Shown here one piece after another: positions 31,476 to 41,870 of a stretch of 64,000 nt of DNA. The notes under the pieces were generated by a model. It saw only the letters and a program-made list of their open reading frames with translations, was not told where the DNA came from and made no database searches. How positions within the stretch are numbered: the first letter of the stretch is position 1; every line of letters begins with the position of its first letter. The DNA comes from Paramoeba atlantica (Eukaryota > Discosea). The DNA lies in the NCBI GenBank assembly GCA_977017575.1, contig CDRNVI010000050.1:1-64000 (forward strand). Reading direction: 5' to 3'. Both the position numbers and the translations under genes were made by a program.

Positions 31476-32186
31476 ATGAACACGAGCATTCCACTGAAGG
31501 CTGCGAAGGTGCGAGGGAATTTGCCGCCTCCAGAATATCAACTTGTGCATCTCATTGAAAACGTCATCGTGAACCGTTATCAGCCCTCATGGGGTACGGA
31601 GATTCCAGCTTGTAAGTGGAGTGGAATCTCATGCGATGAGGAAGGCCGTGTTATTGAAATCAAGTGGTATCAATTCCTCCTTTCAGGGACTCTTCAGTGG
31701 GAATTTCTTCCTCATACTCTGAATACTTTTATTCTCAATGTCAATAGACTCGAAGGTAAGGTGCCTTTTACAGACCTGCCACCTAAACTTCTTCATCTCT
31801 ACATGGATGGTAATTTTTTTCATAGCAAAGCTGATTTCACTGCGCTTCCAGATACTATAGCCTATATGGTCTTGCGTTGCAACAATTTTTCCGGAGAGAT
31901 CTGTCTCACTAAGTTACCTCAAACCCTTTCTTGGCTTAACTTAGCAAGAAATCGATTCAGTGGGCCGTTGGATCTAACTAACCTTCCCTCCGCAATGAAT
32001 TCACTTTTTCTAAATAACAATCAGTTTTGTGGTCATGTGAGCTTGAGTTCTCTCCCCAAAGTAATGAGTCGTCTGGGTTTGGGCAGTAACCCGTCTCTGT
32101 ACATTAAAGACAGTGCATTCAAGGAGAAAGCATTTGAAGTTCCGGAAGGAAATGTAATGGACCTTGTGAGGAAAGTAATTCCGTAA
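31476..32186 (+). CDS. Short LRR protein, group B (B1)
   Basis: 236 residues beginning MNTSIPLKAAKVRGNLPPPE. The cap PSWGTEIPACKWSGISC lies at about residues 40-56. Six 23-residue repeats follow, beginning LPHTL, LPPKL, LPDTI, LPQTL, LPSAM and LPKVM. The tail contains IKDSAFKEKAFEVP. Compared with B2 it has two extra residues before RYQPSW (NVIVNRY). It is a soluble, unsecreted protein by appearance, with no known partner. Confidence 0.87.
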   Translation: MNTSIPLKAAKVRGNLPPPEYQLVHLIENVIVNRYQPSWGTEIPACKWSGISCDEEGRVIEIKWYQFLLSGTLQWEFLPHTLNTFILNVNRLEGKVPFTDLPPKLLHLYMDGNFFHSKADFTALPDTIAYMVLRCNNFSGEICLTKLPQTLSWLNLARNRFSGPLDLTNLPSAMNSLFLNNNQFCGHVSLSSLPKVMSRLGLGSNPSLYIKDSAFKEKAFEVPEGNVMDLVRKVIP

Positions 32187-32750
32187 TTGTGTCCATTGGC
32201 GTAGACTTTAACGGTCATACTTGGACGCGGGAACTAATTTTAAGTCTGTTCAAGGACTCATTAGGGCGAAATACGACCGGTGGTGGCTGAATGGTTGAAG
32301 TTGTGCACCTTTTTTGAGCCGATGAAAATACCATCGGAGAAATAATACCAGTAATGAATATTTTATAATTTGCAACCGGTAATGAAGCCTGCAAATTTAC
32401 TCTCTCTGCGGATGGCACGAAATGGCACAGGATGGCACGGCGAGTCTAGTTTTAGGAACTTAGATCATTTCATTGTTTATGATAAAAAGTGTACGGAAAT
32501 AATGACTCCTTCTGATTCTCTTCACCTCACTATCCTCCCCCGGATCGTTAAACTGTTCTGTGGTTTAAAAAGGACAAAAAAACGAAATTTTCTCAGGGGG
32601 GCAAGATCAACTGAAACCCCTGTATGAATCTGGTTTTCTCTGTGTCCCTTTAGCACAAGTCTCTTGAACACGCCATTTTCTCTTTTGTCTCCACGTCATT
32701 AGCTCGGGTTCCCTCATTTGTCTCTTTCATTTGGTACGAATTACTTTTTC
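32187..32750. other. Spacer with conserved group B downstream flank
   Basis: From 32187 to about 32345 the sequence (containing gcgtagactttaacggtcat and taagtctgttcaaggact) is shared with the flanks after 42743 and 44962, with a relic at 48000. It may be the 3' untranslated region and terminator of group B genes. Nothing is recognised after about 32400. Confidence 0.5.
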
Positions 32751-33488
32751 ATGTCAGACGAAAGCAATTACACACCCGCCCGCCTCGGTAAGACTCGAGG
32801 GATTGCATTGCCCCAGGAATACCATCTCACACGACTGGTCCAAAATATAACAAAAAGGCACGAATCTTGGACAACCGCAACAAAAGCTTGTGATTGGCAC
32901 GGTGTGCGGTGCAATGCGCAAAAAGACGTTACCTCTTTTCAGTGGAGTGAATATAATATACCCACCAGTTCGCTATCCGGAACTCTTGAGTGGTCTGGAC
33001 TTCCGCACTCGACCCGCAAGTTTGTTGTCTCTCACAATCACTTACAAGGTGAGCTTGTGTGCGAGAAACTACCCACTAATTTAGAGGAACTCGATCTGAC
33101 GAATAATCGATTTTCTGGGACACCGCAGTTTTCTTCTCTTCCTCCAAACTTGCGGATTCTAACCCTTCGAAACAATCGTTTCTCAGGTGAGCTGTCGTTT
33201 TCTAAACTACCCTCACGGATGGTAGTACTGAACCTCGGACTCAACAAATTTTCTGGGGCTCCTGAGCTACGTTTCCTTCCGTGCTTTCTGGAAGAACTTT
33301 ACCTCTCCGATAATCACTTATCCGGGTGGGTGAATCTGGCCCTGCTTCCACATTGGCTGACGGTGTTGCATTTGCACAACAATCTTGAGCTTTCGGGGGA
33401 GCTGCTTAAACCATCTTCGTCCCTATCCTGTAATATTCAGGCCACGAAGATAACGATAAAGTATAGCAGTCTGCGCACGAGTACCTAA
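32751..33488 (+). CDS. LRR protein with six repeats
   Basis: 245 residues from ATG 32751 (MSDESNYTPARLGK). An upstream in-frame extension lacks an ATG. The cap LPQEYHLTRLVQNI … SWTTATKACDWHGVRC replaces the usual TPAC with TKAC. Six repeats follow (LPHST, LPTNL, LPPNL, LPSRM, LPCFL, LPHWL) with well-kept N-x-(L/F)-SG positions. It is a singleton subtype. It has no membrane segment. It follows directly on the downstream flank of B1. Confidence 0.84.
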   Translation: MSDESNYTPARLGKTRGIALPQEYHLTRLVQNITKRHESWTTATKACDWHGVRCNAQKDVTSFQWSEYNIPTSSLSGTLEWSGLPHSTRKFVVSHNHLQGELVCEKLPTNLEELDLTNNRFSGTPQFSSLPPNLRILTLRNNRFSGELSFSKLPSRMVVLNLGLNKFSGAPELRFLPCFLEELYLSDNHLSGWVNLALLPHWLTVLHLHNNLELSGELLKPSSSLSCNIQATKITIKYSSLRTST

Positions 33489-33816
33489 TGCATGTGCTAT
33501 CATCTACAAAGTTGCACTTCCCCTCCCGTTTATAATTTTCTTTTTTTAAAGTAACATCCTTTCTTTTTTTGTCCATTTTCTTTTGTTTTCTTGGATAACC
33601 ACAGCACTAGTAGAAGGGGAAAGGTTTCAGAATTATTGCACATTTCGCGCTCTTCACACTTTTCACTGAGGACTAAACGTTTTACATTTTTACAATTCTT
33701 TATTACAACCCCCCTATTTACATACCCTGGAGGTGACTTGTATTGACCTCATTACATGTGTAGTGAGTCACTATACTCACTACACTTTCACCACCATACG
33801 TTTTGGCTTTCACGTA

Positions 33817-34003
33817 CTGTGCCCCCCCCCCTACTTATTTGTTACCACTTTTTCAAAAAAAGGACAATTAAGTGGGGGGGTCAATTTATTTGGTTAGATG
33901 AAACAAAGGAATCTCCAAAGCGTTCGGATAAAATTGGCTTTACAGAAACGGTATCTTTATCGTATGAGTAGTTTTTCTACCTTTCCCGTACTAGTAAAGT
34001 TTA

Positions 34004-34040
<37 letters not shown>

Positions 34041-34941
34041 TTCTTTTGTCAAACCGCTATAAGGTATGGGGTTTGATAGAGCACCGACTCGTGGGGCAGG
34101 AGGCCATATTGTAACCCAAGCATCAAGGCGGCATGGGCGAGACGACCGGGATGGTGGTGGGAAATGACTGTTCGCAGTGAGGGAAGAAGGGAGTGGTGGT
34201 GGTAGGGAACGGTTGTTCGCAGGGAGGATTCCAAAATTTTACAGGCGTACTGGAAAGAACCAAAACCATTCTGCGAAAGTCTGAAGGCCAATTTTTTGGG
34301 AATACGAATGGAAGAAGCACATTCTTTTTTGGCGAGTTCGTAGTGAAACGGTCTCATCGTGGGTGACACCAAAGTCTACTTATGATGACTTTACTGTTCG
34401 TACGGCAGTAAGCTGAATTGCACGGCTCCTTTGGATGCTCAGAATCGTACGCAAACCGCTGTATGAAGTTGATTATGCTATGGAACTCCTCTCCGAATGT
34501 ACAAGTCAGGCGCATGCCCATAATTGGAATTCAAGATTATCTAGCGTACTTCTCTTGCAATGGAACACTGGAAAATCAGATATTTTCCGATTGGCCATAG
34601 ACCGAACCTGGAACCAAGCCAGCGAACCGCGCACAACAGGACTAACTCTTTATACTGCCACAGACGCGTCAAAACTCTGTGGAAGAGGTGGACTAAGTTT
34701 CAAAGAAAAAAAATGTAGCTAGGTATAGCGTATTGTGATATGAAAAACTTGAAGTAGACAGTTTATAAATACAAACAATACTACTTCAGACGTCGGGTTC
34801 TGATACACTGTATGTATGAGGTTCGTAGGGAAAAATTGCCCGCCCCCAAAAAAAAAATCCGGCGCAGCTTCTGCGCAGTCTCGTCAAAAAGGACAATTAA
34901 GTGGGGGGGTGGGACTACGACAAATAAGTGGGGGGGCACAG
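33817..34941. mobile_element. TA-target inverted-repeat element with poly-C/G ends
   Basis: The left end ctgtgcccccc…tacttattt and the right end aaataagtgggggggcacag are inverted copies, each bordered by TA. The sequence aaaggacaattaagtggggg occurs near both ends in the same direction (about 33857 and 34890). The interior holds a tag microsatellite (34003-34040) and decayed frames, including one near 34435-34722 with LYTATDASKLCGRGG, reminiscent of an RNase H motif but too short to call. Confidence 0.6.
34003..34040. repeat. (tag)n microsatellite
   Basis: About 12 perfect tag/gta units in a row inside the mobile element at 33817. Confidence 0.9.
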
Positions 34942-35330
34942 TACCTCCTTGGATGTTCGATAAACATTGACTCCTGCAGAACTTTGGACAGAAACGTGCA
35001 AGGGAAGATTGAAGCAGAGATGAAGGCTGTGAGGGAAGGGGTCGCGCGCGTCAGCATTGAATTGTTTCAAGCTACACCCAAGCCAAAAATTATTATCGCT
35101 AAATAATTTTTCGCTAATAATTTTTCCCTTGTAGCTACATATTTTGTTCTCTAGAACAGCGAAGTCACAAACTTTTCAATTCGAATGCTGAAAATGGCCA
35201 AAATCTGGGGTAAAAAGTTGACTTTTTCGCCTAGAAATCGGGTATTTTCGCCCGAATGCTGTTTTCGGTTCCTATTTATCTTGATAAATGATAATGGAGA
35301 GTCTGCAGATGGGCTAGGTTGGGGTTCAAA

Positions 35331-35390
35331 AAAAACCTACACGAACCTACACGGACCTACACGAATTCACACAGACTTACACAGAACCAC
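35331..35390. repeat. Short tandem repeat, acctacacg(a/g) type
   Basis: Imperfect 10-base units (acctacacga, acctacacgg, acttacacag). A second array of the same units and orientation lies at 36027-36122. Around the two arrays, taatggagagtctgcag (about 35292) and ctgcatactctccaatga (about 36123) are roughly inverted, so together they may delimit a decayed element of about 850 bases. Confidence 0.6.
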
Positions 35391-35419
35391 TTTTTTCTGA
35401 TTTCTAGTTTTATACATAG

Positions 35420-35743
35420 CGTAAAAGAAAAACGCAACGACCTGGTTTCTGCGATAGAGAACCGCCTAGTCACGAAGGAAGGATTTTTATTCGTCGAAAT
35501 CAGGTACATCGTGCCAGTTCTGATCTTCAGGATGAGACTCTTTCTCCTGAAGATTTGTTTTCTATTCTCAAGGAACTGAAAGTTTTACGGGATAAAGAAG
35601 ACGAACCACGTTTGGTTCACGTAAAACGTGGCCCACAACATATTGAAGTTGAAGATGAAGAAGGTTCACATAAGGTAGAATCTTCAAAAAAGCGAAAAAA
35701 GAACGTCGCTTCTCGCGAAGTGCGTGATGTTTTAAGCATGTAA
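35420..35743 (+). pseudogene. Truncated ORF of unknown family
   Basis: An open frame of about 107 codons without an upstream ATG. It reads through QDETLSPEDLFSILKELKVL and ends KKRKKNVASREVRDVLSM with a stop at 35741-35743. Composition (acidic helix, then a Lys/Arg nuclear-localisation-like run) looks like a real protein tail. It lies between the two acctacacg arrays, so it is probably a remnant of a mobile element gene. The family is not recognised. Confidence 0.3.
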
Positions 35744-36026
35744 AGCTAAAAAGAGGTTTAAGATAGTAAAAGAGTTTTAATAAAGAAGTAAAGATAAGTG
35801 GCACCAAATAAGGTAAAGAGTGAGTCGTGCTAAATAAAACGACTATTACCATCACAAGGATTCTTAGTATTGTGCCTAAGCGGGTTTATTCCTTCAGTTG
35901 TTATTCTTTCAGCTGTTATTCAACTTTTTATTCAAGTGACGTGTTTTAACTAATTCGTTCTACTTTACCTACATGCAATCATCCTAGCGGCCGACCCATT
36001 GAACCTTCACAAAAAATGTCAAAAAA

Positions 36027-36122
36027 AAACTACACAAACCTACACGAATCTACACGGATTACCACGAACCTACACGTACCTACACAGCTCGCCACGGACC
36101 AACACGAACTTACACAGACCTA
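36027..36122. repeat. Short tandem repeat, acctacacg(a/g) type, second array
   Basis: About nine imperfect 10-base units in the same orientation as the array at 35331. Confidence 0.6.
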
Positions 36123-36163
36123 CTGCATACTCTCCAATGATAATAAGTCAATTTTATTTAAAT

Positions 36164-36206
36164 GGGGGATCGTTTATTGTTAACTTTCGATTATTGTTAA
36201 CAATCA
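36164..36206. repeat. attgttaac repeat flanking F copy 2 (left)
   Basis: tttattgttaac and ttattgttaacaat occur in tandem here, and again as a direct repeat at 37433-37470 on the other side of the F element. Related cattgtt(g/c)gc motifs flank F copy 3 at 50300-50375 and 51447-51545. The F family may insert into, or carry, this repeat. Confidence 0.5.
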
Positions 36207-36218
36207 ATATTTTTTTTT

Positions 36219-37420
36219 GCCTCTTCGTTAAACGCGGTGGTTGTTTTCAACTTAGAAGTCACTCGTGCTGCGCGCTTCGCGTTGAAAACTGCCACCGCGT
36301 TTAACGAAGAGCCTAAAAAAGAAAATTAAGCCTGGAAAGCTGAAGAAAATTGAAATATTATAGCCGAAAATAGCCGAATTTCGGGTAAAAATGGGGTGAT
36401 TTTCGCGTATTTTTGCTCTCAGAGCACTAAATCTGATATTTGCGTGTGAGAAATCACTCGTAGGCGTGAATGAAAGCCTACCGAACGTATTGGGTAGAGA
36501 ATGCGACTCCAACCATACCATTCTTTCGACATAAAAAGACCCCTTTAAGTACGAAAATTACTTTTCCGCACTTTTTGGTCAAAAATGGGCCATATTGGGA
36601 GGCGTGCCACGGCTAGAAGAAGGTGTATCTGCCGAAACCTGCGGTGCAGAAGGCTAGTAGTATAGGTCCCAAACTCTCTAAATACAATAGGGAAAAAAAT
36701 GTTGAAAAAATATTTTTCTTTCCATTTTGTTCGCCAAGTTGAATTTTTTTTCAAAAAACATTTTCCGAAAAAATCCGAACTTGGCGGACCCGTCCTGCGG
36801 ATACGCGGGGGGGTCACCCCCGGGTAGGGGGGTGGAAAATGCGTGCCAAGACCCCGGCTACCGCTTCTGTGGGTTTTTTTCGAAAAATATTCTTTTGAAA
36901 ATAAATTTCTTGCGGTATGGCCCCCCCTAGACCCCCCCATGGATCCCCCCATGGACCCCCCCTAGACCCCCCATTTTTTTCAATTTTGTTTTTCAATTTT
37001 GGACCACCGGAGCCCCCTTTTATATTTTTTTCTTCTATTATATTAAACCATGTTCCAGGATAGTATACCCATGCCCACTTAGTATACCTACCCCCCCCTC
37101 CCAGCAACACGAGCGGGCGAAGTCCCTTTTTTAGAAGCGACAGAGCAACTTTTCTAGCAATCAGACGGTAAGAAATCGTATTTTAAGGTCAAAACACCAT
37201 TTTTCTAGCAATTACAGATAAGGAACGCGCCGCGAAGCGGCGCAAAAATATTTTTTTTGCTTTTTAGACAAAAATTAGGATACCGTACCCACTTAGTATG
37301 CCTACTAGGTATACTATCCTGGAACATGGTTTACTGTGTTTCTCTTTATGTTTTCACTGTTTTTGTTCACTTTTTTTTCAATAATCGAGTGTAGAGCGGT
37401 AGTTTTACAACCACCGCAAT
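36219..37420 (-). mobile_element. Hairpin-ended element (F family), copy 2, reverse orientation
   Basis: Reverse-complement copy of the F element. The hairpin (36219-36313) is at the left and the …gcggtagttttacaaccacc end is at 37393-37420. The body matches copies 1 and 3, including the tcctgcggatacgcgg centre. A 286-base G-family MITE (37046-37331) is inserted in its distal part. Without that insert it is about 0.91 kb. Confidence 0.75.
37046..37331. mobile_element. Complete TA-target MITE (G family) with empty-site proof
   Basis: Perfect inverted ends start AACCATGTTCCAGGATAGTA and are flanked by TA on both sides. The uninterrupted sequence exists in F copy 3 near 50640, where cacagtaatataatagaag (complement ctattatattactgtg) shows a single TA at the insertion point. 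The interior carries gccgcgaagcggcgc. This is direct evidence for insertion with TA duplication, as in Tc1/mariner relatives. Confidence 0.85.
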
Positions 37421-37758
37421 AATCGGAATTCATTTATTGTTAACATTCGATTATTGTTAACAATGAATTAATTTCGGTTTTTTCGTGCGACTTTTGAATT
37501 TTTTTGTTCCCTATGGTCATGTTCACGATAAGGAAAATGATGCGCTTAACGATATGCGAAACAATGTTATTGAAACAACAGGCTTTCAGTCGCCCGACGA
37601 TGGCAGCCTCCAGAGATAAAACGTTGAGAAGGCAAGTAAACGTTACCTCACCGGACATCGCACTTCGATCCAAGAAAAACTTTCGAATCTGTCGGTTGCC
37701 CAACGGGTGGCATCCGTTTTCGCATCAATGGAATGTCTTCGCGCTTGGCAGACAGTTT

Positions 37759-38451
37759 TCAGTATCTCATGGGGAGTAGCTTCCGGACGAAGTAGCTTGT
37801 ACAACTCCGTGTATGAGCCAGGAATCTCGCAGTTGAAATATTCGCCAAAGCCGCTATACAGGGAAGATGCCTGTTAATGAAAACCTCTACGTTCTTAATG
37901 TCATTTGTGGGTGACAATTCCGCCTGGCTACTTCCCCCTTTGGGATGCAGCACCTTGCATGTCACATTCTTATGGATGTAGTACGGTTGCTTACATCGAC
38001 CATGAAATATTGTGTCGCAATTAAAACTTATATGGCACCTTTGATTGCCGTCGTCCTGAAGGAATGATTGCGGATCTTTGCGTTTCGCGAACTCCTGCGA
38101 ACATATCCTAGATGGATAGCCCTGACTATTATCAAAGATACACATTTGATATTCAAAATGTTTCGCCAATTCTGTGTACTTCAGCGGAACTTGGATATTC
38201 CCAAATCGTTTCGTACCAGGGCACACGTGATGAATAAGAGTTCCCCCTGATGCATTACCAAAGGCAGCCTGCGACGGAGCAGCAGCAATTTTATCTTCCA
38301 AATTTCTAATGGTCTGCGATCTACGTTGACGGGCCTGAGATGGTGATTCTTGTGAAATATTTCCGTTATCGGTGGGGGTTTCTATACCTCCTCTAGAAGA
38401 CTTACGTGTCGCCCCCTTTTCCGCCTTTCTTGGAGTGTCGTTAGAAGTCAT
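37759..38451 (-). CDS. Unknown ORF, probably transposon-associated
   Basis: 230 codons on the minus strand from ATG at 38451 (MTSNDTPRKAEKG), opposite in direction to every host gene here. The N-terminal third is basic and Ser/Gln-rich. The middle has Cys and His residues (CHISFNCDTIFHGRC, then YYIHKNVTC) that could bind zinc. I do not recognise it. A possible continuation in another frame lies at 37440-37703, so the gene may be frameshifted. It sits next to F copy 2 among repeats. Confidence 0.4.
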   Translation of the reverse strand: MTSNDTPRKAEKGATRKSSRGGIETPTDNGNISQESPSQARQRRSQTIRNLEDKIAAAPSQAAFGNASGGTLIHHVCPGTKRFGNIQVPLKYTELAKHFEYQMCIFDNSQGYPSRICSQEFAKRKDPQSFLQDDGNQRCHISFNCDTIFHGRCKQPYYIHKNVTCKVLHPKGGSSQAELSPTNDIKNVEVFINRHLPCIAALANISTARFLAHTRSCTSYFVRKLLPMRY

Positions 38452-38637
38452 GGGATAAGAAAACAAAGAGCGTCTATAGAATATCACTCAATAGTAATGA
38501 TCATAAATTTTTAGAATAACGTGCATGTCAGTTTTCGAAAAACGGAAAAAAAGCAAGACCATACTCTTCACAGACTGATAACCGAGACGGACAACCTCTT
38601 CCAATTTGGTGCATGCCCAATGCGCCCTTACAACACG

Positions 38638-38695
38638 ATGTTACCAACACGCTGTGTCGGCGAATTGTACGTCAATACGGCTTACCCAAGCGGTG
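38638..38695. repeat. Dispersed repeat shared with 31335-31380
   Basis: gttaccaacacg(c/t)tg(t/c)gtcg and ttgtacgtc…cttacccaag occur here and, slightly shorter, at 31335-31380 upstream of LRR gene B1. The nature of this repeat is unknown. Confidence 0.5.
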
Positions 38696-39123
38696 TAGGC
38701 CGGGTAAGGGAGCTGGTTCCCTGAGGGTGTGTCTGGGACGGTGCTCCGAGTACTGGGCCTAGTCGGATCTCAGCCCAGCCTCTTAGAGTGAGGCCTCCAG
38801 GTATTAAGGTGGAATCGAACTCGTCGTCTGAGCACCATCCACTCTAAACTTTACGTTCGTACCACTCTGTTCCCTCACCCCTCACCGCTCCCTCGCCCCC
38901 CTAGTAGCAGGGCAGAGGGAGGATTAACTTACCATACCTGTGACTTCGTACCATACCGGGGCTACGCTGTATGCTAAACCGGACTTGATTACACCTCTCC
39001 ATCGAAGGCTTTTCCATTTTTCATAACCTACCTTTTCTTTCTTTCTTTCTTCCTTTTATTCCTCCTTTCTTCCCAAATTTACATTACAAATTTACCTTAC
39101 CCTTTTACATTCCCCCCGATCCC

Positions 39124-40323
39124 ATGGTCTTCCAACCCCCACGTCGGATCGGTCCTTTCACCTACCACACCCCCTCCTACACCCGCGGCTCCCTACGCCT
39201 GCCCGCGATCACCCACATCCCGGCAGAAACGCTCAAAAAGGCCGATGCCGGGAAACCCGTCCGCAGCCTCGACCGCCTCTGCTCCCACCTCCCCAGTGCC
39301 GCGCTCTATCTTACCATGCGCGCCGGCATGACCCAATCCGAGGCGGAGGCCCGGGTCTCGGACAACGCGTTACGTCTCGGTTCCACCGGGGCGTTGCTGT
39401 CGCCTGAAACCCTTCTGGAACAGCTCCCCTATGAGCAATGGGAAAACAGAAACCTCTACGTGCGTTGCTCCACCAACGGGCAATGGGTTCCCGTGGAGCT
39501 CCGCGCCCTGCACCGCGTCTATGGGGTCTATGCGAAACCTCCGGGGGTTTCGCTTTCGTTAAATGGGGGAAATGCGAAAAGTTTTGTGCATCGAATACAG
39601 CCTCCGGATTTTGGAATCTGGCAACCTCACACGGTTTATGGTTTTAATTCACCGTATTTAACTTCCATAAGTTCGGGGTGTGTGTTGTTAAGTAATGATT
39701 TAATGTGGCATCGGTATTTTGGATGTCACCCGATGTTTGGGACTGGAGGGTTGTTTCGGCTGCATTTTTGTTTCGGCACTCCAGTAGAGGTGGCGCAGAA
39801 TTTGGAGCAAATTTTGCGCAACGTGCCGGAAAAGGACACCGCAGGGTTCTTTCGAGGTGAATTTGTGAAATATGAGGTAAGTGGGGTGCAAAGAAGGAAA
39901 GCGACGCCGGAGGAAAAGGAAGACGTGCATAGGGTGCAGGAAAAGGGAGAGGGGGGAATGGAATATTCTTCTTCCTCTTTTTCGAAACCCCAAGGTGCTG
40001 GGTTTCGGGTTTATTCAGCCTCTACGGAAGGTGAATCTTCTCCGAAACCTGTGTTGGACTGTGCAGGTGCAGCCTCCTCTTCTGATGTTCTTTACTTGGA
40101 TTTGCGCACACAAATGTTGCGCCCCGGCATGATACAAAAAATTCGGCAACACGCCGTAAGTTCCGTAGAGTGTCTTGGTTACGAACATTTGGACGCGCAG
40201 AAAATGTCGCTTCTCCCTGGGGAATACCGTTCCCTACGAGATGAGGAAATCCAGGTAATGGAGGAAGCTCTTCGGCGGGTAAAAACACGAACGGTGGTGT
40301 CCCATTTGCGAGATCCAGACTAA
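39124..40323 (+). CDS. Conserved-looking protein of unknown function, 399 residues
   Basis: Starts MVFQPPRRIGPFTYHTPSY at the first ATG after a long pyrimidine-rich tract (39040-39115), and is GC-rich in its first 450 bases like the other host genes. It contains a run of aromatic and His residues (GIWQPHTVYGFNSPY, WHRYFGCHPMFG) in the centre, then a hydrophilic, probably disordered segment (about 255-315), and ends VVSHLRDPD. No signal peptide or membrane segment is seen. I do not recognise the family. Codon use and length support a real gene. Confidence 0.7.
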   Translation: MVFQPPRRIGPFTYHTPSYTRGSLRLPAITHIPAETLKKADAGKPVRSLDRLCSHLPSAALYLTMRAGMTQSEAEARVSDNALRLGSTGALLSPETLLEQLPYEQWENRNLYVRCSTNGQWVPVELRALHRVYGVYAKPPGVSLSLNGGNAKSFVHRIQPPDFGIWQPHTVYGFNSPYLTSISSGCVLLSNDLMWHRYFGCHPMFGTGGLFRLHFCFGTPVEVAQNLEQILRNVPEKDTAGFFRGEFVKYEVSGVQRRKATPEEKEDVHRVQEKGEGGMEYSSSSFSKPQGAGFRVYSASTEGESSPKPVLDCAGAASSSDVLYLDLRTQMLRPGMIQKIRQHAVSSVECLGYEHLDAQKMSLLPGEYRSLRDEEIQVMEEALRRVKTRTVVSHLRDPD

Positions 40324-40665
40324 TTTTTCCTTTTCTATTTTTTTATGTTTTTTTTCGCATGCACAGAAGTCCATGTAATTACTGTACGTGACGTGAGGCA
40401 TAGTGTACAATCATGTGAAATCTATGTGAGCTCTCCAATGCGCTATTAATCTTTACAGTTGGTTCAGTTTTACGAATGTTGACCCTCTTCCGATATTTGG
40501 TTCCCATTTCTATACGTTTTATGTCTTTTGACGGAATCAGTTTATCTGCGCCTGCAGGGAGATTGCCAAAATTGTCTTTACATTCCTTTTTATTGCTACT
40601 GTTCTCTAAAGCCATTTTGTCAATTTTTCCTTGGGTTGCTCTTACCCTTCTTCTCCCATCCTCCC
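40324..40665. other. Intergenic spacer
   Basis: 342 bases with no gene seen. The last 100 bases are pyrimidine-rich (cttacccttcttctcccatc) and lead to the ATG at 40666. Confidence 0.4.
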
Positions 40666-41445
40666 ATGTTTCGTGTCACCTCCCCTAAATCCATCCAGTC
40701 CTTCTGGGGCGGTATGGGTTTCAAAAAACCGAACACAGCTACCCTAGGGGCTTTCCTACGTACCTGGCGTCGCCCCGAAAACACCCGATCGCATCAATTT
40801 ACTCACTTTGTCGATATCCAAACCGATCCCACAAAAGCGATACATCTCACTCGGGCTCTTTCAGCCGAACACGTCGGCCCTGGCGCTTCCGTCTTCCCGG
40901 TACTGACGCCCTCCTTAATTCAAAGTCTTACCCCGCAGGGATCCTATCTGCTCAGTGCCCTGTTGCATGACATTGTGTTGCTCCGAAAAGTAGATTGGAC
41001 AACCGACTTTGATGCTTTCTGGGACGATCAGGTCTACACGCACCGCACAACCTATGAAGAGGCGTATCTTGGAAAACACTTTTCGTGGTATCAAAGATGG
41101 ATAGGAACGCGAAAAACGACAGACGCCTCGCAAGAGGAAAAGCGAATCCTTCAAACGTATCTTTGTCAATTTGAGGATTTGGTCAAGTGGGCGTTTCGAA
41201 CAGAAAAAGTCTACTCTTCACTTTTTCGCGCAAAATTTAAAATGCAACGTGAAGTGTGGGATGCAGAAGAGCGAGAAAAAATATTACTCGGGTGCGCAAA
41301 GGCCTACACCGATTTCTGTGAACAAGTTCCCGCAGCGTACCGAACCAAAGCGGTGAAGGAACTTCACTGGCATTTGACTGCGATGAGGCACTGGGTGTGG
41401 GACTGCCCCAATGCGAAGCGAATTTACACTCGACTGCTGGCCTAA
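40666..41445 (+). CDS. Probable mitochondrial protein of unknown function, 259 residues
   Basis: The start is taken at ATG 40666, because the longer frame begins without an ATG. The N-terminus MFRVTSPKSIQSFWGGMGFK lacks acidic residues and is consistent with a mitochondrial presequence. The rest is largely helical, with many Trp, Tyr and His (FDAFWDDQVYTHRTTYEEA, HWHLTAMRHWVWDC). No enzyme motif is seen. Such lineage-specific helical proteins are often subunits of mitochondrial complexes or mitoribosomes, but that is only a guess. Confidence 0.65.
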   Translation: MFRVTSPKSIQSFWGGMGFKKPNTATLGAFLRTWRRPENTRSHQFTHFVDIQTDPTKAIHLTRALSAEHVGPGASVFPVLTPSLIQSLTPQGSYLLSALLHDIVLLRKVDWTTDFDAFWDDQVYTHRTTYEEAYLGKHFSWYQRWIGTRKTTDASQEEKRILQTYLCQFEDLVKWAFRTEKVYSSLFRAKFKMQREVWDAEEREKILLGCAKAYTDFCEQVPAAYRTKAVKELHWHLTAMRHWVWDCPNAKRIYTRLLA

Positions 41446-41870
41446 GTGCGTGGATTTCTTAAGTGGCCAAAAAATGAGATCGCGGTTGAAAAGCAAACGT
41501 CACGGGGATGACGCTTGTTTTTCGCCTTTGAGTCAAGCTTGAATTATGGGGATAGAATGAATACTTTTTTAACGATGTGAATACCACTCGAGAAATAGTA
41601 CCGGTACTGAAAAGAGGAATATCGGCGATGGATACCTTGAAATTTCCGTCCTCAAACGAATAGTATTTATATCGGAAAACTAAGCATTTCGTGTTACTCT
41701 TTTAATACTTCTATTTAATGGTTCTGTCGTATCAGACATTTTCGCAGAAATGTGATCGCACGAAATGATTTTTAGAACCCCTGTTCACGTACCTTTGCCG
41801 CGTTATTCATATTTTTCAATCTTTGGATGCTCATCTATAATTTTTATGTTTCTTTATTACTTTTTAAGAT

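Noticed and set aside
33751-35106. RNase H or reverse transcriptase gene from LYTATDASKLCGRGG
   Set aside because: Only one short motif in a fragment of about 95 codons; insufficient for a call.
35331-36122. CRISPR-like or satellite array (acctacacg units)
   Set aside because: Units are contiguous without spacers, imperfect and short; this is a simple tandem repeat in a eukaryotic genome.
36727-36930. Short frame with NPNLADPSCGYAGG in F elements
   Set aside because: Copies agree equally at DNA level and stops differ between copies, so conservation of a peptide is not shown.
38770-38870. tRNA-like segment on the minus strand (gagttcgattcc)
   Set aside because: A B-box and a D-arm-like piece are present, but there is no anticodon arm and stems do not pair; chance or a very old SINE piece.
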